This document shows positions 7,075 through 17,692 of a stretch of 64,000 nucleotides of DNA, in pieces. Both the position numbers and the translations under genes were made by a program. A model generated the notes under the pieces. The model did not search any database and was not told the origin of the DNA. It saw nothing but the letters and a program-made list of their open reading frames with translations. The stretch's first letter is position 1; each line of letters starts with the position of its first letter. This DNA comes from Lachnospiraceae bacterium (GTDB lineage Bacteria; Bacillota; Clostridia; Lachnospirales; Lachnospiraceae), in the NCBI GenBank assembly GCA_028689655.1, contig JAQVCT010000001.1, positions 124,001 to 188,000 on the forward strand. The letters are read 5' to 3'.

Positions 7075-9921
7075 CTCCAGCATCTTTTTAATATAGAGGC
7101 CGGTATAGGATTCCTTACATTTAGCGATCTGTTCCGGTGTTCCGGTGGCTACGACAGTTCCACCTTTATCCCCGCCCTCAGGTCCGATGTCGATGATATA
7201 ATCCGCAGTCTTGATCACATCCAGATTATGTTCGATGACTACCACAGTGTTGCCACCCTCGGACAGTTTCTGCAGAATATCAGTAAGCTTATGCACATCC
7301 GCAAAGTGCAGTCCTGTGGTGGGCTCGTCCAGAATGTAAATAGTCTTCCCGGTACTTCTGCGGGCAAGTTCTGTCGCCAGTTTAATTCTCTGGGCTTCAC
7401 CACCTGACAATGTGGTGGAGGGCTGTCCCAGCTTAATGTAGGAAAGTCCCACGTCATACATGGTGGCTATCTTTCTATAAATGGAAGGTACATTTTCGAA
7501 GAAATGCATTGCTTCTTCCACAGTCATATCCAGCACATCATAGATATTCTTTCCCTTGTATTTCACATCCAGGGTCTCACGGTTATATCGTTTTCCACCA
7601 CAGACTTCGCAGGGCACATACACGTCCGGAAGAAAGTGCATCTCGATCTTGATGATACCATCCCCGCTGCAGGCTTCACAACGTCCACCCTTTACGTTGA
7701 AACTGAATCTTCCCTTGGCGTATCCTTTGGCCTTGGCATCGGAGGTATTGGAGAACAGATCCCTGATCTGATCAAAGACACCCGTGTAAGTTGCCGGATT
7801 AGATCGGGGTGTTCTTCCGATGGGAGACTGATCTATATCAATGACTTTGTCCAGTTGTTCCACGCCTTCGATCTTCTTATGTTTGCCGGGTATGGTTCTG
7901 GCATGATTCAGCTTCCGTGCCAGATATTTATAGAGTATCTCATTTACCAGAGAGCTTTTCCCTGAACCTGACACACCTGTCACACAGGTCATGACGCCCA
8001 GGGGAATCTTCACATCTATATTTTTCAGGTTATTCTCCGCCGCTCCCCGGATAGTCAGATACCCGGTCGGCTTCTTTCTCTTAGCTGGAATCGGAATAAA
8101 GTATTCCCCGCTGAGATATTTTCCTGTGATGGAATCAGGGTTCGCCATGATCTCCCGGGCATTACCCGTGGCGATGACTTCACCTCCATGTTCCCCCGCA
8201 CCCGGTCCGATATCCACAATAAAGTCCGCTGCCATCATGGTGTCTTCGTCATGCTCTACCACCAACAGACTGTTTCCCAGATCCCGCAGTCGGAACAGGG
8301 TGTTCAACAGCTTATCGTTGTCTCTCTGATGCAGACCAATACTGGGCTCATCCAGAATATAGCAGACCCCTACCAGACCGGAACCGATCTGGGTCGCCAG
8401 ACGGATTCTCTGTGCCTCACCACCGGAAAGTGTCCCCGTGGCCCGGGAGAGAGACAGATACTCCAGCCCTACATTGATCAGGAATCCCACTCTGGCCCTG
8501 ATCTCTTTCAAGACCTGCTGCCCGATGAGCTCCTGTTGCTTTGTCAGTTTCATATCTCCCAGAAATTCATGTAATCGCTGGATGGACATAGAAGTAATCT
8601 CATAGATATTCCTGTCACATACCGTCACTGCCAGCGAGGTCTTTTTCAACCTCATACCGCTGCATTCCTCACAGGGTGTGATGCGCATGAAGGTCTCATA
8701 TTCCTGTTTCATCACATCGGAGCTGGTCTCACGATATCTGCGCTGCATATTCCGAACCAGACCGTCAAAGGTCACATCATAAACGCCTTCCCCTCTCTGT
8801 CCCTTGTAATATACCTTTACCTCCCTGCTTCCTTTTCCATAAATAATGAGATCCTGGATTTCCTGTGGATACTCTTCAAAAGGTGTGGTCAGTTCAAACT
8901 TGTACTCCTGGCTCAATGCGGACAAAATAGCATAGGTGTAACTGGATGGATCTGTGCAGGACTGCCATCCCATTCCCGCAATGGCTCCCTGCATAATGCT
9001 GAGACTCCTGTCCGGAATCAGCAGCTCCGGATCGAACTCCATCTTATAACCCAGTCCAAAACACACAGGGCAGGCACCAAATGGATTGTTAAAGGAAAAG
9101 CTTCGAGGCTCGATCTCATCAATGCTGATACCACAGTCCGGGCAGGCAAAGCTCTGGCTGAAATTCAACTGTTCTCCGCCTATGACATCCACCTGTAACA
9201 ATCCCTCTGCCAGATCCAGCACATTTTCGATGGAACCTGTCAGTCTGCTCTCGATACCTTTCTTTACCACCAGACGATCCACCACGATTTCTATATTGTG
9301 CTTATTGTTCTTTTCCAGTTTGATCTCTTCGGTGAGCTCATACATGTTGCCGTCCACGCGGACTCTCACATAACCACTTCTCTTTGCACGGTCAAAAACC
9401 TTTACATGCTCTCCCTTTCGTCCCCGAACTACCGGTGCCAGCAGTTGGATCTTCGTCCCCGGTTCCATGCTCATGATCTGATCCACCATCTGGTCCACCG
9501 TCTGTTTCCTGATCTCTCTGCCACACTTTGGACAGTGGGGAATACCGATTCTGGCATAGAGCAGTCTGAAATAGTCATAGATCTCTGTCACCGTACCCAC
9601 CGTAGAGCGGGGATTGCGGTTGGTGGATTTCTGGTCAATGGAGATTGCCGGGGAAAGTCCCTCGATCTTCTCCACATTAGGCTTCTCCATCTGCCCCAGG
9701 AACTGCCTTGCATAGGAGGACAGGGATTCCATATAGCGTCTCTGTCCCTCCGCATAGATGGTATCAAAAGCCAGGGAAGACTTTCCGGAACCGGATAAGC
9801 CTGTGAGGACTACCAGTTCATTTCTGGGGATATCCACATCGATATTTTTTAAGTTATGTTCGTTGGCTCCCCGGATCTTGATATATTGCCTGGGGAGCAT
9901 TTTCTGTATTGTTTGTTCCAT
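7054..9921 (-). CDS. uvrA: Excinuclease ABC subunit A
   Basis: 955 aa. There are two ATP-binding cassettes: Walker [11 protein letters not shown] near residue 40 and [10 protein letters not shown] near 650, each with its LSGGEAQRI signature. Zinc-binding cysteines are at CPDC...CPVC around 265-290 and at CEAC...CEVC in the C-terminal half. UvrA scans DNA for bulky lesions and loads UvrB in nucleotide excision repair. The length is normal for a full UvrA. The start ATG at 9921 has AGGAAAGG upstream. The last five codons and stop lie inside a dispersed repeat, so the C-terminal ARSAK may be a repeat-derived extension. It follows uvrB by 128 bases. Confidence 0.97.
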   Translation of the reverse strand: MEQTIQKMLPRQYIKIRGANEHNLKNIDVDIPRNELVVLTGLSGSGKSSLAFDTIYAEGQRRYMESLSSYARQFLGQMEKPNVEKIEGLSPAISIDQKSTNRNPRSTVGTVTEIYDYFRLLYARIGIPHCPKCGREIRKQTVDQMVDQIMSMEPGTKIQLLAPVVRGRKGEHVKVFDRAKRSGYVRVRVDGNMYELTEEIKLEKNNKHNIEIVVDRLVVKKGIESRLTGSIENVLDLAEGLLQVDVIGGEQLNFSQSFACPDCGISIDEIEPRSFSFNNPFGACPVCFGLGYKMEFDPELLIPDRSLSIMQGAIAGMGWQSCTDPSSYTYAILSALSQEYKFELTTPFEEYPQEIQDLIIYGKGSREVKVYYKGQRGEGVYDVTFDGLVRNMQRRYRETSSDVMKQEYETFMRITPCEECSGMRLKKTSLAVTVCDRNIYEITSMSIQRLHEFLGDMKLTKQQELIGQQVLKEIRARVGFLINVGLEYLSLSRATGTLSGGEAQRIRLATQIGSGLVGVCYILDEPSIGLHQRDNDKLLNTLFRLRDLGNSLLVVEHDEDTMMAADFIVDIGPGAGEHGGEVIATGNAREIMANPDSITGKYLSGEYFIPIPAKRKKPTGYLTIRGAAENNLKNIDVKIPLGVMTCVTGVSGSGKSSLVNEILYKYLARKLNHARTIPGKHKKIEGVEQLDKVIDIDQSPIGRTPRSNPATYTGVFDQIRDLFSNTSDAKAKGYAKGRFSFNVKGGRCEACSGDGIIKIEMHFLPDVYVPCEVCGGKRYNRETLDVKYKGKNIYDVLDMTVEEAMHFFENVPSIYRKIATMYDVGLSYIKLGQPSTTLSGGEAQRIKLATELARRSTGKTIYILDEPTTGLHFADVHKLTDILQKLSEGGNTVVVIEHNLDVIKTADYIIDIGPEGGDKGGTVVATGTPEQIAKCKESYTGLYIKKMLEKARSAK

Positions 9922-10049
9922 TTCGTTACCTTTCCTGATTTTATATCTTTCTACATCTTTCCATATTTTTCTGTTTCCAGGTTTCAGACAGACGTAAGAT
10001 CATTTTACGTTGCTGTTATCCTTCCTGTTCATTCTGTTCATCCCAAGTA

Positions 10050-12038
10050 TTATTTCTCTATCTCCTGTAATTTATTTTTAAGCTCCACCATCTTGTCTCT
10101 CAGTTCTGCGGCTGCCTCAAAGTTCAGATCTGCGGCAGCTTTCTTCATCTTCTTCTGAATACCGGCGATGAGTTTCTCCAGTTCCTCCTGATTCATGGAT
10201 TCCGGATCTTTCTCGAACTGCAGTTCCTCCTTGGCGATGACTTTGGAGATACTGATAAGATCACGCACAGCCTTTTTGATGGTCTGGGGCGTGATGTTGT
10301 GCTCTTCATTATATTTTTGCTGAATCTGTCTTCTTCGATTGGTCTCCTCGATGGCGGTTCGCATGGAATCCGTCATCACATCCGCATACATGATAACATG
10401 TCCTTCCGCATTACGGGCAGCACGCCCTACAGTCTGTATCAGAGATGTGGAGGATCGCAGGAACCCTTCCTTGTCCGCATCCAGGATGGCCACCAGGGCG
10501 ATCTCCGGGATATCCAGTCCCTCCCGGAGAAGATTGATACCCACCAGCACATCGAACACATCCAGACGCATATCCCGGATGATTTCCGCACGTTCCAGCG
10601 TATCAATATCAGAATGGAGATATTTCACACGGATTCCCACTTCCTTCATATAATCTGTCAGATCTTCCGACATCCGTTTGGTCAATGTGGTGACTAATAT
10701 CTTATTATGCTTCTTTGTTTCCTTTTTGATCTCACTGATGAGATCATCGATCTGTCCCTCCACAGGACGCACCGAGATCTCCGGATCCAGAAGTCCCGTA
10801 GGGCGAATGATCTGCTCTGCCCGCAAGAGTTCATGCTCTTCCTCATATACATTGGGGGTAGCAGACACAAATAATAGCTGGTCAATATGATTCTCAAACT
10901 CCATGAAATCAAGAGGTCTGTTATCCATGGCTGAGGGCAGACGGAATCCAAAGTCAATCAACGTCTTCTTGCGGGACAGGTTGCCCGCGTGCATACCTCT
11001 GATCTGTGGCACGGTGATATGGGACTCATCGATCATGATGAGATAGTCGTCCCCGAAGTAATCCATCAGGGTAAACGGGGTCTGCCCTGCCTCCATGCCG
11101 CTGAGCTGCTTGGTATAGTTCTCGATACCGGAGCAGAAGCCTGTCTCTCGAAGCATCTCCACATCAAAGTTGGTACGCTCCGAGATGCGCTGTGCCTCCA
11201 GGAGCTTGTCCTCCCCCTTGAAATACTTTACCCGCTGCTCAAGTTCCTGTTCAATATCCTTACATGCCTGCTCTATTTTCTCCTGTGGCACTACATAGTG
11301 AGACGCCGGGAAGATGGCAATGTGTTCCAATGTGGCATGTATTTTCCCGGTGAGCGGTTCCACCTCCGCGATACGGTCGATCTCATCCCCGAAAAATTCC
11401 ACACGGAACATATAATCGCCGCCCTGTGCCGGGTAGATCTCCACCACGTCCCCGTGTACCCGGAAAGTACCACGGTTCAGATCCAGGTCATTTCTCGTGT
11501 ACTGGATATTGATCAGTCCACGGATGACATCATCCCTGTCCTTATCCATACCGGGACGCAGGGATACGATCATCTCCTGGTAATCCTCCGGGCTTCCCAA
11601 TCCGTAGATACAGGACACACTGGAGATTACGATGACATCCCTTCGCTCTGACAGAGATGCCGTGGCAGACAACCGCAGCTTATCGATCTCGTCATTGATG
11701 GAGGAATCCTTCGCAATATAGGTGTCACTGGAGGGAATATATGCCTCCGGCTGAAAATAATCATAGTAGCTTACGAAATACTCCACCGCATTATTGGGGA
11801 AAAATTCCTTAAATTCACTGTATAATTGTCCTGCAAGAGTCTTATTGTGGGCAATGATCAGCGTTGGCTTATTCATCTGCTGGATGACATTCGCCATGGT
11901 AAAGGTCTTACCGGAGCCGGTCACGCCCAGCAGCGTCTCGAACTGATTACCCTTTTTGAACCCATCCACCAGTTCTCTAATTGCCTGAGGCTGATCTCCT
12001 GTGGGCTGATATTCTGATACTAATTCAAAATGATCCAT
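10050..12038 (-). CDS. uvrB: Excinuclease ABC subunit B
   Basis: 662 aa. Walker A is [10 protein letters not shown] near residues 39-48, followed by the beta-hairpin region with [12 protein letters not shown]. The helicase motif IMIDESH, motif [18 protein letters not shown]...QTVGRAARN, and a C-terminal UVR domain ([19 protein letters not shown]...[12 protein letters not shown]) complete it. UvrB verifies the lesion and recruits UvrC. It is transcribed toward uvrA. AAAGGAGG sits before the ATG, and an extended -10 promoter lies at 12103-12110. I see no clear LexA box of the Firmicutes GAAC-N4-GTTC type upstream. Confidence 0.97.
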   Translation of the reverse strand: MDHFELVSEYQPTGDQPQAIRELVDGFKKGNQFETLLGVTGSGKTFTMANVIQQMNKPTLIIAHNKTLAGQLYSEFKEFFPNNAVEYFVSYYDYFQPEAYIPSSDTYIAKDSSINDEIDKLRLSATASLSERRDVIVISSVSCIYGLGSPEDYQEMIVSLRPGMDKDRDDVIRGLINIQYTRNDLDLNRGTFRVHGDVVEIYPAQGGDYMFRVEFFGDEIDRIAEVEPLTGKIHATLEHIAIFPASHYVVPQEKIEQACKDIEQELEQRVKYFKGEDKLLEAQRISERTNFDVEMLRETGFCSGIENYTKQLSGMEAGQTPFTLMDYFGDDYLIMIDESHITVPQIRGMHAGNLSRKKTLIDFGFRLPSAMDNRPLDFMEFENHIDQLLFVSATPNVYEEEHELLRAEQIIRPTGLLDPEISVRPVEGQIDDLISEIKKETKKHNKILVTTLTKRMSEDLTDYMKEVGIRVKYLHSDIDTLERAEIIRDMRLDVFDVLVGINLLREGLDIPEIALVAILDADKEGFLRSSTSLIQTVGRAARNAEGHVIMYADVMTDSMRTAIEETNRRRQIQQKYNEEHNITPQTIKKAVRDLISISKVIAKEELQFEKDPESMNQEELEKLIAGIQKKMKKAAADLNFEAAAELRDKMVELKNKLQEIEK

Positions 12039-12102
12039 GAAAGGCCTCCTTTATGAATCCGTGTGTATGCTGATATTTTTATTATTGAAACGTTATGGTG
12101 GT

Positions 12103-12110
12103 ATTATACC
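12103..12110 (-). promoter_or_regulatory. Extended -10 promoter for uvrB
   Basis: Minus strand TGGTATAAT (perfect TATAAT at 12108-12103 with the TGN extension), about 65 bases before the uvrB start and directly after the bidirectional terminator. The -35 region is poor, as is common with extended -10 promoters. Confidence 0.6.
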
Positions 12111-12117
12111 AGAGAAT

Positions 12118-12170
12118 AAAATAGAAGTACAGAACAAACTCGAATGTTTGTTCTGTACTTCTATTTTTTT
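12118..12170. terminator. Very strong bidirectional terminator overlapping a stop codon
   Basis: A perfect 22 bp stem (12118-12139 with 12146-12167) and a six base loop TCGAAT. T-rich tracts lie on both outer sides. It terminates the fucosidase operon. The TAG stop of the acyltransferase-like gene (12161-12163) lies inside the first arm. Confidence 0.9.
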
Positions 12171-12964
12171 AAGATCCCGATTCCATTTCCCAGGACATTC
12201 CCTTGTAAAAGATATTTTTTGGCACTTCTCTGTAAGTTTGTCTTTTCCGGATACAGGGGCAGCACTCTCCGGACCTTCCCGAAGATCCTCCATTCCCCTT
12301 CCCGCTCCCGATATTCCACCTGGGGAACATAAAATAGTTGCTGAAATTTCAGGATATTGGAATCCTCCGGCAATATTTCCTTTAACTTTGGAAAGAGGAG
12401 CCAGGAATGGCAGATGTATGTGTATTCCTTTCCCCAGAATTGAAAGGCCTGCTCTATGGATTCCAGGCAGGCTTCCATGGACAGTTTCTCGCCCCCCGGA
12501 ATGTGGATATTGATGATCTCGTCACCTTTCTTCACATGGCCATAGGCGGTGTCAAGCTCCCATTCAGAATCCATCCTCTCGAATTCCAGCCTTCCCAGGC
12601 GGAATACGGTGAGGTCTATATGTCGGAAGAACCAGTCGTATTGATCAATACCGTATTCTCCATATTCCTCCCGGCAGGCATCGCACCAAAGCTTCAGGTC
12701 ATAGAAGGTATCCCAGAATATCTGATCCGATATCTCTCTTTCCCGATACCTCTCATAAGTGTCACAGCCCATTCTGCAATATAAATATAAAAAGAGCTGT
12801 CTGTAATTCTTCTGTGCCAGAACACAGTCCCAGAATAGTCGTGCGTCTTCCTTATATAGCGTTAAATATCCCTCATATTCTCCCTCCGTCAAAAGAATAG
12901 ACGCCACAATTTCTTTTGCCTCTTCCGGTAAATAGATCTTCTCACAAAACGTTGTTAATTCCAT
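12161..12964 (-). CDS. Acyltransferase-like protein (NAT_N / GNAT_C type domains)
   Basis: 267 aa soluble protein resembling the Firmicutes acyltransferase-domain family with an N-terminal NAT_N part (about 1-125; LFLYLYCRMGCDTYERYREREISDQIFWDT) and a GNAT-fold C-terminal part (about 125-250; LGRLEFER, then HIPGGEKLSMEACLESIEQAF, then CHSWLLFPKLKEILPEDSNILKFQQLF). The substrate is unknown. It is the last gene of the fucosidase operon, 11 bases after the response regulator. Its stop codon is inside the terminator stem. The position suggests acyl transfer linked to the imported glycan, or a signalling accessory role, but neither is shown. Assignment is from remembered family motifs. Confidence 0.65.
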   Translation of the reverse strand: MELTTFCEKIYLPEEAKEIVASILLTEGEYEGYLTLYKEDARLFWDCVLAQKNYRQLFLYLYCRMGCDTYERYREREISDQIFWDTFYDLKLWCDACREEYGEYGIDQYDWFFRHIDLTVFRLGRLEFERMDSEWELDTAYGHVKKGDEIINIHIPGGEKLSMEACLESIEQAFQFWGKEYTYICHSWLLFPKLKEILPEDSNILKFQQLFYVPQVEYREREGEWRIFGKVRRVLPLYPEKTNLQRSAKKYLLQGNVLGNGIGILKK

Positions 12965-12975
12965 AGGGTTTCCTC

Positions 12976-14556
12976 TTATTCCTCCTCTTTTACATTTTGA
13001 TTTTCCAACTGGTAATCCTTCGGTGAATATCCCGAATATTTCTTGAAAAATTTTGAGAAATAGGTGGTGTTCTCAAATCCAAGTTTATCCGCAATCTCGT
13101 ATATTTTCATATCCGAATGTCTCAGGTATTTTTTTGCCTGCTCCAATTTCATTTGATTTAGCGTGTAGATGATGGTCTGACCTGTTTTCTCTTTATAGAC
13201 TCTGCTGAGGTAACTGATGCTGACCCCCAGTTTTTTGGCAATATCCGTGACGAGAATGTTCTTGTCAAAATTTCGTTCTATGTATTTATTGCAGTCTTCG
13301 ATCAGGGAATTTTTCGTATTCATGCCTATATGAATCGTCTTCGCTGTGGAATTCACAACGCGGTTCAGGATTTCCTTATAATCCTCCCAGTTATCGCAGT
13401 CATAGATGATCTTGGAGATACTTCCCTCTATGCCCGTAGTCTCATAGATGGATTTCCCCACCTTGTCCAATAAGATTCTGCAATTATTTTGAATGGCAAT
13501 TCCAATATTCTTCACCAGCATGGCAGAATTCTCATATTTTCTTTCCAAAGTAAATAATTCTTCCAGGATCTGTTGTGAGCCTGGTGCATTTCCATTTTCT
13601 ATCTCAACATCCAGCAGCTCCAGCCGTCTGCTGATCTCCGTGGGAAATACATCTGCATCCTGTTGATGATTCTCATATCGCAGTATCTTGCTTCCATTTT
13701 CAATAAAATTACTCTCCAGTGTTTCCTTCGCTTCCCGAAAGGCATCACTCAATTCCAGTATTTCTCCATGCTCTGCCCCGATGGATAGATACGCATCCAT
13801 ATGCATATAATTGTCCATGGTATCTATGATCTGTCTGCACTGTTCTGACAGCATTTTTTCTCTTCCGTTCTTATTGAGGGACACCACGATGGCAAAGGTA
13901 TCTCTTTCCACCGGAACCGCACCCAGCAAATTTTCTCCGAAGGTCATCTCGAAAAAATTCTCAAGACTTTCATAGGTGGTCTTTCCACCACGGATCTTAT
14001 CCTCATCCCGTATCATAAAGCGCAGCAGAAGAACTGCATATTCTGTGGTCAATTCTGATAACCCCACCATCTCCGCTGCATCCAACACTTCATCTTCTTC
14101 ATAGAGTGAACCGTTAAAGACTGATTTGAAAAAATTCTCCACATGTTTTTTCAAGTCAGTCTGAGTATTTTTTTTCAATCTGTTGCATACGTCCTTTGCC
14201 TTTTCAACTGCCTCCACAAGGCTGTTCAGATTACCGTCTTTGATCACATAATCCAGCACCCCCAGTTTTAACGCGGACTGTGCAAATGAAAAATCAGCAT
14301 ATCCCGTGAGGAATATAATCTGAATATCCTTTTTTTCTTCCCAGATATATTTTGCGATTTCAATCCCCGTCATTCCAGGCATTCGAATATCTGTAACTAA
14401 AATATCCGGCTCACAGGCATCCAGATTTTCATATACATCCTGTCCATTCTCTGCCACATACACGATCTCACAGTCCAGTGTTTCCCAATCCGTGAGATTG
14501 ATGAGCGCTTTACGCATAATCGGTTCGTCGTCCGCCAACATGATTCGATACGCCAT
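12976..14556 (-). CDS. Response regulator with AraC-type DNA-binding domain (YesN-like)
   Basis: 526 aa. The receiver domain is at 1-120, with acidic Asp10-Asp11, phosphoacceptor Asp56 in DILVTDIRMPGM, and Lys near 108 in the VIKDG motif. A long middle region without clear motifs follows. The C-terminal 100 residues have two AraC helix-turn-helix motifs (VTDIAKKLGVSISYLSRVYKE and KIYEIADKLGFENTTYFSKFF). It pairs with the membrane kinase ending 19 bases upstream. Such YesM/YesN pairs usually sense an extracellular sugar and activate their own ABC importer. Here the target is most likely this fucoside operon. GGGATGAG precedes the ATG. Confidence 0.9.
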   Translation of the reverse strand: MAYRIMLADDEPIMRKALINLTDWETLDCEIVYVAENGQDVYENLDACEPDILVTDIRMPGMTGIEIAKYIWEEKKDIQIIFLTGYADFSFAQSALKLGVLDYVIKDGNLNSLVEAVEKAKDVCNRLKKNTQTDLKKHVENFFKSVFNGSLYEEDEVLDAAEMVGLSELTTEYAVLLLRFMIRDEDKIRGGKTTYESLENFFEMTFGENLLGAVPVERDTFAIVVSLNKNGREKMLSEQCRQIIDTMDNYMHMDAYLSIGAEHGEILELSDAFREAKETLESNFIENGSKILRYENHQQDADVFPTEISRRLELLDVEIENGNAPGSQQILEELFTLERKYENSAMLVKNIGIAIQNNCRILLDKVGKSIYETTGIEGSISKIIYDCDNWEDYKEILNRVVNSTAKTIHIGMNTKNSLIEDCNKYIERNFDKNILVTDIAKKLGVSISYLSRVYKEKTGQTIIYTLNQMKLEQAKKYLRHSDMKIYEIADKLGFENTTYFSKFFKKYSGYSPKDYQLENQNVKEEE

Positions 14557-14575
14557 GATCTCATCCCTTCCCCAT

Positions 14576-16342
14576 TTACTCTTTGCTATCTATTGGAATA
14601 TGAATACAAATTTTCGTTCCTGCCCCTTTTTGTGAATACACCGTGATACCATATTTCTCCCCATACATTAACTTAATGATATGCCCCGTGTTATTCAGAC
14701 CGATGTGGTTATGAGAACTGCTTTCCTCCTCCATCACGATGGGCAATGGGATATATCCGTCCTTGTCAAATCCGATCCCGTTGTCTTCCACTTCTATGAA
14801 CAGAGAGGATTCTTTCTCATATATATTTACATGCACTGTACCTTTTTCCATTTTAGGTTCGATTCCATGCACCACCGCATTTTCCACCACCAACTGGATA
14901 CAGAACTTCGGAACGTACAGCTCCAGCAGCTTATCATCCTGGAGATCCAGGCTGTATTCCAGCCTGTCACCGAAGCGGAATCTCTGCAAATGCAGATAAT
15001 ACTCCACATATTCCAGCTCCTGTTTCATCACTACCTTTTCATTGTTATTGCGATATATTTTGGCCCGTATCAACTGGGAAAAGGAAGACAGGAGGCCGGC
15101 AACTTCTTCATTTCCATCCATTCTCGCCTGCATGGAAATACTGTTCAGCACATTGAACATGAAGTGGGGATTCATCTGGGTCTGAAAAATCTTTAATTCC
15201 ATTTCCTTTAAGGAAATCTGCTTCTCATAGACCTGATTGATGAGATAGTTGATATGTTCTGTCATGTCATTAAATGTGGTACTGATCTCATAGAACTCCG
15301 CATCATCGTATTCTGGAAGCTTTACATTATAATTTCCCTCCTTTACTTCCCCCAATTTTTTCGCGAACTCCTGCATTGGTCTGGTGATCTTATAGGTAAA
15401 GTAAGCAAACCCGATCAAGCCTACCAAAATAATGCTCACCATGGCAAAAACATACCATTTTATGGAATTATACAGGATGACTGCCGCCTGATTTTCCGGA
15501 ATGCCCGCTATGATCCTCCACCCCATGGAAGAATCTTTCTTTACGATCCGATATTCCTTACCCTGTACGGTCAACAATGCTTTCCTGTCAAAAGGTTCTC
15601 TCTCCAGTTCGGTCAGATCCTCCTGCTCCAATCCCCTATTGGAGCAGATCGTATCTTCCGCGTTATAGTACGCCCAAAAAGCCCCCTCATAACCTGATAC
15701 CACATCAAAAGGCTCAATCAGTGCATCTTCATTGATCTCAAAGACCACCGTACCGCAGTCTCTCATATCATCATCATACAGAACATATGCAAAATACATC
15801 TTTCCATTTTTGTTTTTCAGAAAGAAATCCTCACTGCCTGCACTTTTTCCCCTAAATTCTCTCTCCGTCTCTCTGCATATCGAATTTCTATTGGCTATAT
15901 CCATGTAATTCAGCGCGTAATAGAATTCCGAATAGTAGTTCCCCTTTTCATCAAATAGAAAGACACTTTCCACAATAGGCTCATTCCATCCCGCAAGATT
16001 CTTTTCACTGCTGAGCTTCACTTCCTGCCGGAACTGATTCCCCATATCCTCATTCCTGTTTTCAGCAATACTTCCACTCGTTACCACTCTCATCAATTCC
16101 TGGGATTCGCGGATTCGATAGATGACCTCCTCCATGAATGTGATCTTGTTATCTGCATTGTTACAGACCTCCGTGAGCAAAAAATTCAAATCATTTTTCG
16201 TATATTTCTCTACCAGCAGCGTAACGGACAGAAGGAAAAGACCTCCGCAGATAACCAGTGCCGCGGCGGCAATTCCCAGATTCATGACCATCATTCTAAC
16301 GCGTAAGGAATATCTTCTACCAGGATCTTTTTTCATGAACAT
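14576..16342 (-). CDS. Membrane sensor histidine kinase (YesM-like)
   Basis: 588 aa. Transmembrane segment 1 is about 16-37. The extracellular sensor region is about 40-290, of dCACHE size. Transmembrane segment 2 is about 295-317 (YVFAMVSIILVGLIGFAYFTY). A HAMP region follows, then the His_kinase phosphoacceptor motif FQTQMNPHFMFNVLNSISMQ, and an ATPase domain with the N box VVENAVVHGIEP and G box DNGIGFDKDG. It would phosphorylate the AraC-type regulator 19 bases downstream. The start could be the ATG at 16342 or the one at 16336 (GAGG lies four and ten bases before them). Its ligand is probably a fucosylated oligosaccharide, by context only. Confidence 0.9.
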   Translation of the reverse strand: MFMKKDPGRRYSLRVRMMVMNLGIAAAALVICGGLFLLSVTLLVEKYTKNDLNFLLTEVCNNADNKITFMEEVIYRIRESQELMRVVTSGSIAENRNEDMGNQFRQEVKLSSEKNLAGWNEPIVESVFLFDEKGNYYSEFYYALNYMDIANRNSICRETEREFRGKSAGSEDFFLKNKNGKMYFAYVLYDDDMRDCGTVVFEINEDALIEPFDVVSGYEGAFWAYYNAEDTICSNRGLEQEDLTELEREPFDRKALLTVQGKEYRIVKKDSSMGWRIIAGIPENQAAVILYNSIKWYVFAMVSIILVGLIGFAYFTYKITRPMQEFAKKLGEVKEGNYNVKLPEYDDAEFYEISTTFNDMTEHINYLINQVYEKQISLKEMELKIFQTQMNPHFMFNVLNSISMQARMDGNEEVAGLLSSFSQLIRAKIYRNNNEKVVMKQELEYVEYYLHLQRFRFGDRLEYSLDLQDDKLLELYVPKFCIQLVVENAVVHGIEPKMEKGTVHVNIYEKESSLFIEVEDNGIGFDKDGYIPLPIVMEEESSSHNHIGLNNTGHIIKLMYGEKYGITVYSQKGAGTKICIHIPIDSKE

Positions 16343-16368
16343 CTAACCTCTTCAGGCACATATCTGTC

Positions 16369-17685
16369 CTATTTTAGTCTTAATTCTATGACAGTATCTA
16401 CGGTCTCTTCCACGGAAAAGGAAAAACATTCCGGGGTGCCATAATTTATAAATTCATAATCTGGAAACTCTTTCGCAACCCAGGGGGTAAATAGGCGCAT
16501 CTCAAATCCATCTGCTACTCTTCTGGCACGTTCCACTTTTCCCTTTAGACCAGGCATTGCGATGGCTCCTATCACTTCTTCTGTGATATGGGCGTATATG
16601 GTATTTCCTTTGCGGGTATATCTTCCCCACTCCGGTTTCTCAATGTCCGCTGCCCTGCATCCATAGATGCTCTCACCGTTCTTCTGCATCCATTTTCCCA
16701 CCTGCTGCAGGATTTCAACCTGCATACTCGGTATTTCTCCCTTGGCTGTGGGCGAGATATTGATGATCATATTTCCATTTTTGCTGGTACATTCCACCAG
16801 CTTTTTGATGATCTGGGATGCAGATTTATAATGCTTATCCAGAGGCGCATATCCCCAGTTATTATTCAATGTAAAACAGGCTTCCCAGGGAATATCCACT
16901 CCTTTTGGCGTCTTTAGACCATATGGAGGGATGATCATCTCCGGACATGCAAAATCTCCCGAAAAAATATTGGGTTCATCGCTCATCACAGATCCGTAAT
17001 TCTCACCGTTCGCTTCCAGTCTTCCATTTAAAATAATGTCCGGCTGTAACTCCCGCACCATCTTTACAAGTTTTTCCCCATCCCAGTCTTTCCCATAATG
17101 TCCTTCATAGGAAAAATCGAACCACAAAATGTCGATCTTTCCATATTCCGTCAGCAGTTCTCTCACCTGATTATGCATATAGGTAAGATATTTACTGAAG
17201 TCATATTTTTTATGTTCATATTCTTTATTTTCCCTGTCCGGATGATACATATCACCATATACAGGATAATCCTCGTGATGCCAGTCCAAAAGGGAGTAGT
17301 AAAAACCCACTTTTAATCCCTCCGCCCTGAATGCATCAACGAACTCACGGACCAGATCTCTCCTACATGCCGTGTTGGTACTCTTATAATCTGTGTACTT
17401 GCTGTCGAACAGGCAGAAGCCCTCATGATGTTTGGTGGTGAGTACCGCATATTTCATGCCCGCTTCCTTTGCAAGCCTTGCCCATTCTTTTGGTTCAAAC
17501 CGCTCTGGATTCCATTCATCAAAATATTTCTGATATTCTTTCTGCGTGATCTTCTCATCGCTGTGAACCCATTCGCCTCTTCCGGGAATGGCATATAATC
17601 CCCAATGGATGAACATACCAAAGCGATCCTCCATGAACCACTTTGTACGTTTGGCTCTCTCCTGCATATATGTTTGATAATCCAT
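16369..17685 (-). CDS. Alpha-L-fucosidase, GH29
   Basis: 438 aa, with no signal peptide, so the enzyme should be cytoplasmic. Motifs in order: FGMFIHWGLY (22-31), YAVLTTKHHEGFCLFDS (79-95) forming the sugar-binding pocket, and ILWFDFSYEG (186-195), whose Asp190 is the expected nucleophile. It removes alpha-linked fucose from imported oligosaccharides. It follows the permease by only seven bases and precedes the kinase by 26, so uptake, hydrolysis and sensing are on one transcript. The acid/base residue is not conserved enough in GH29 for me to assign it. Linkage preference cannot be read from the sequence. Confidence 0.92.
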   Translation of the reverse strand: MDYQTYMQERAKRTKWFMEDRFGMFIHWGLYAIPGRGEWVHSDEKITQKEYQKYFDEWNPERFEPKEWARLAKEAGMKYAVLTTKHHEGFCLFDSKYTDYKSTNTACRRDLVREFVDAFRAEGLKVGFYYSLLDWHHEDYPVYGDMYHPDRENKEYEHKKYDFSKYLTYMHNQVRELLTEYGKIDILWFDFSYEGHYGKDWDGEKLVKMVRELQPDIILNGRLEANGENYGSVMSDEPNIFSGDFACPEMIIPPYGLKTPKGVDIPWEACFTLNNNWGYAPLDKHYKSASQIIKKLVECTSKNGNMIINISPTAKGEIPSMQVEILQQVGKWMQKNGESIYGCRAADIEKPEWGRYTRKGNTIYAHITEEVIGAIAMPGLKGKVERARRVADGFEMRLFTPWVAKEFPDYEFINYGTPECFSFSVEETVDTVIELRLK

Positions 17686-17692
17686 AATTCTC

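Noticed and set aside
12118-12170. LexA box near uvrB
   Set aside because: GAAC and GTTC occur in the hairpin but 14 bases apart, not the four needed for a Firmicutes LexA site.
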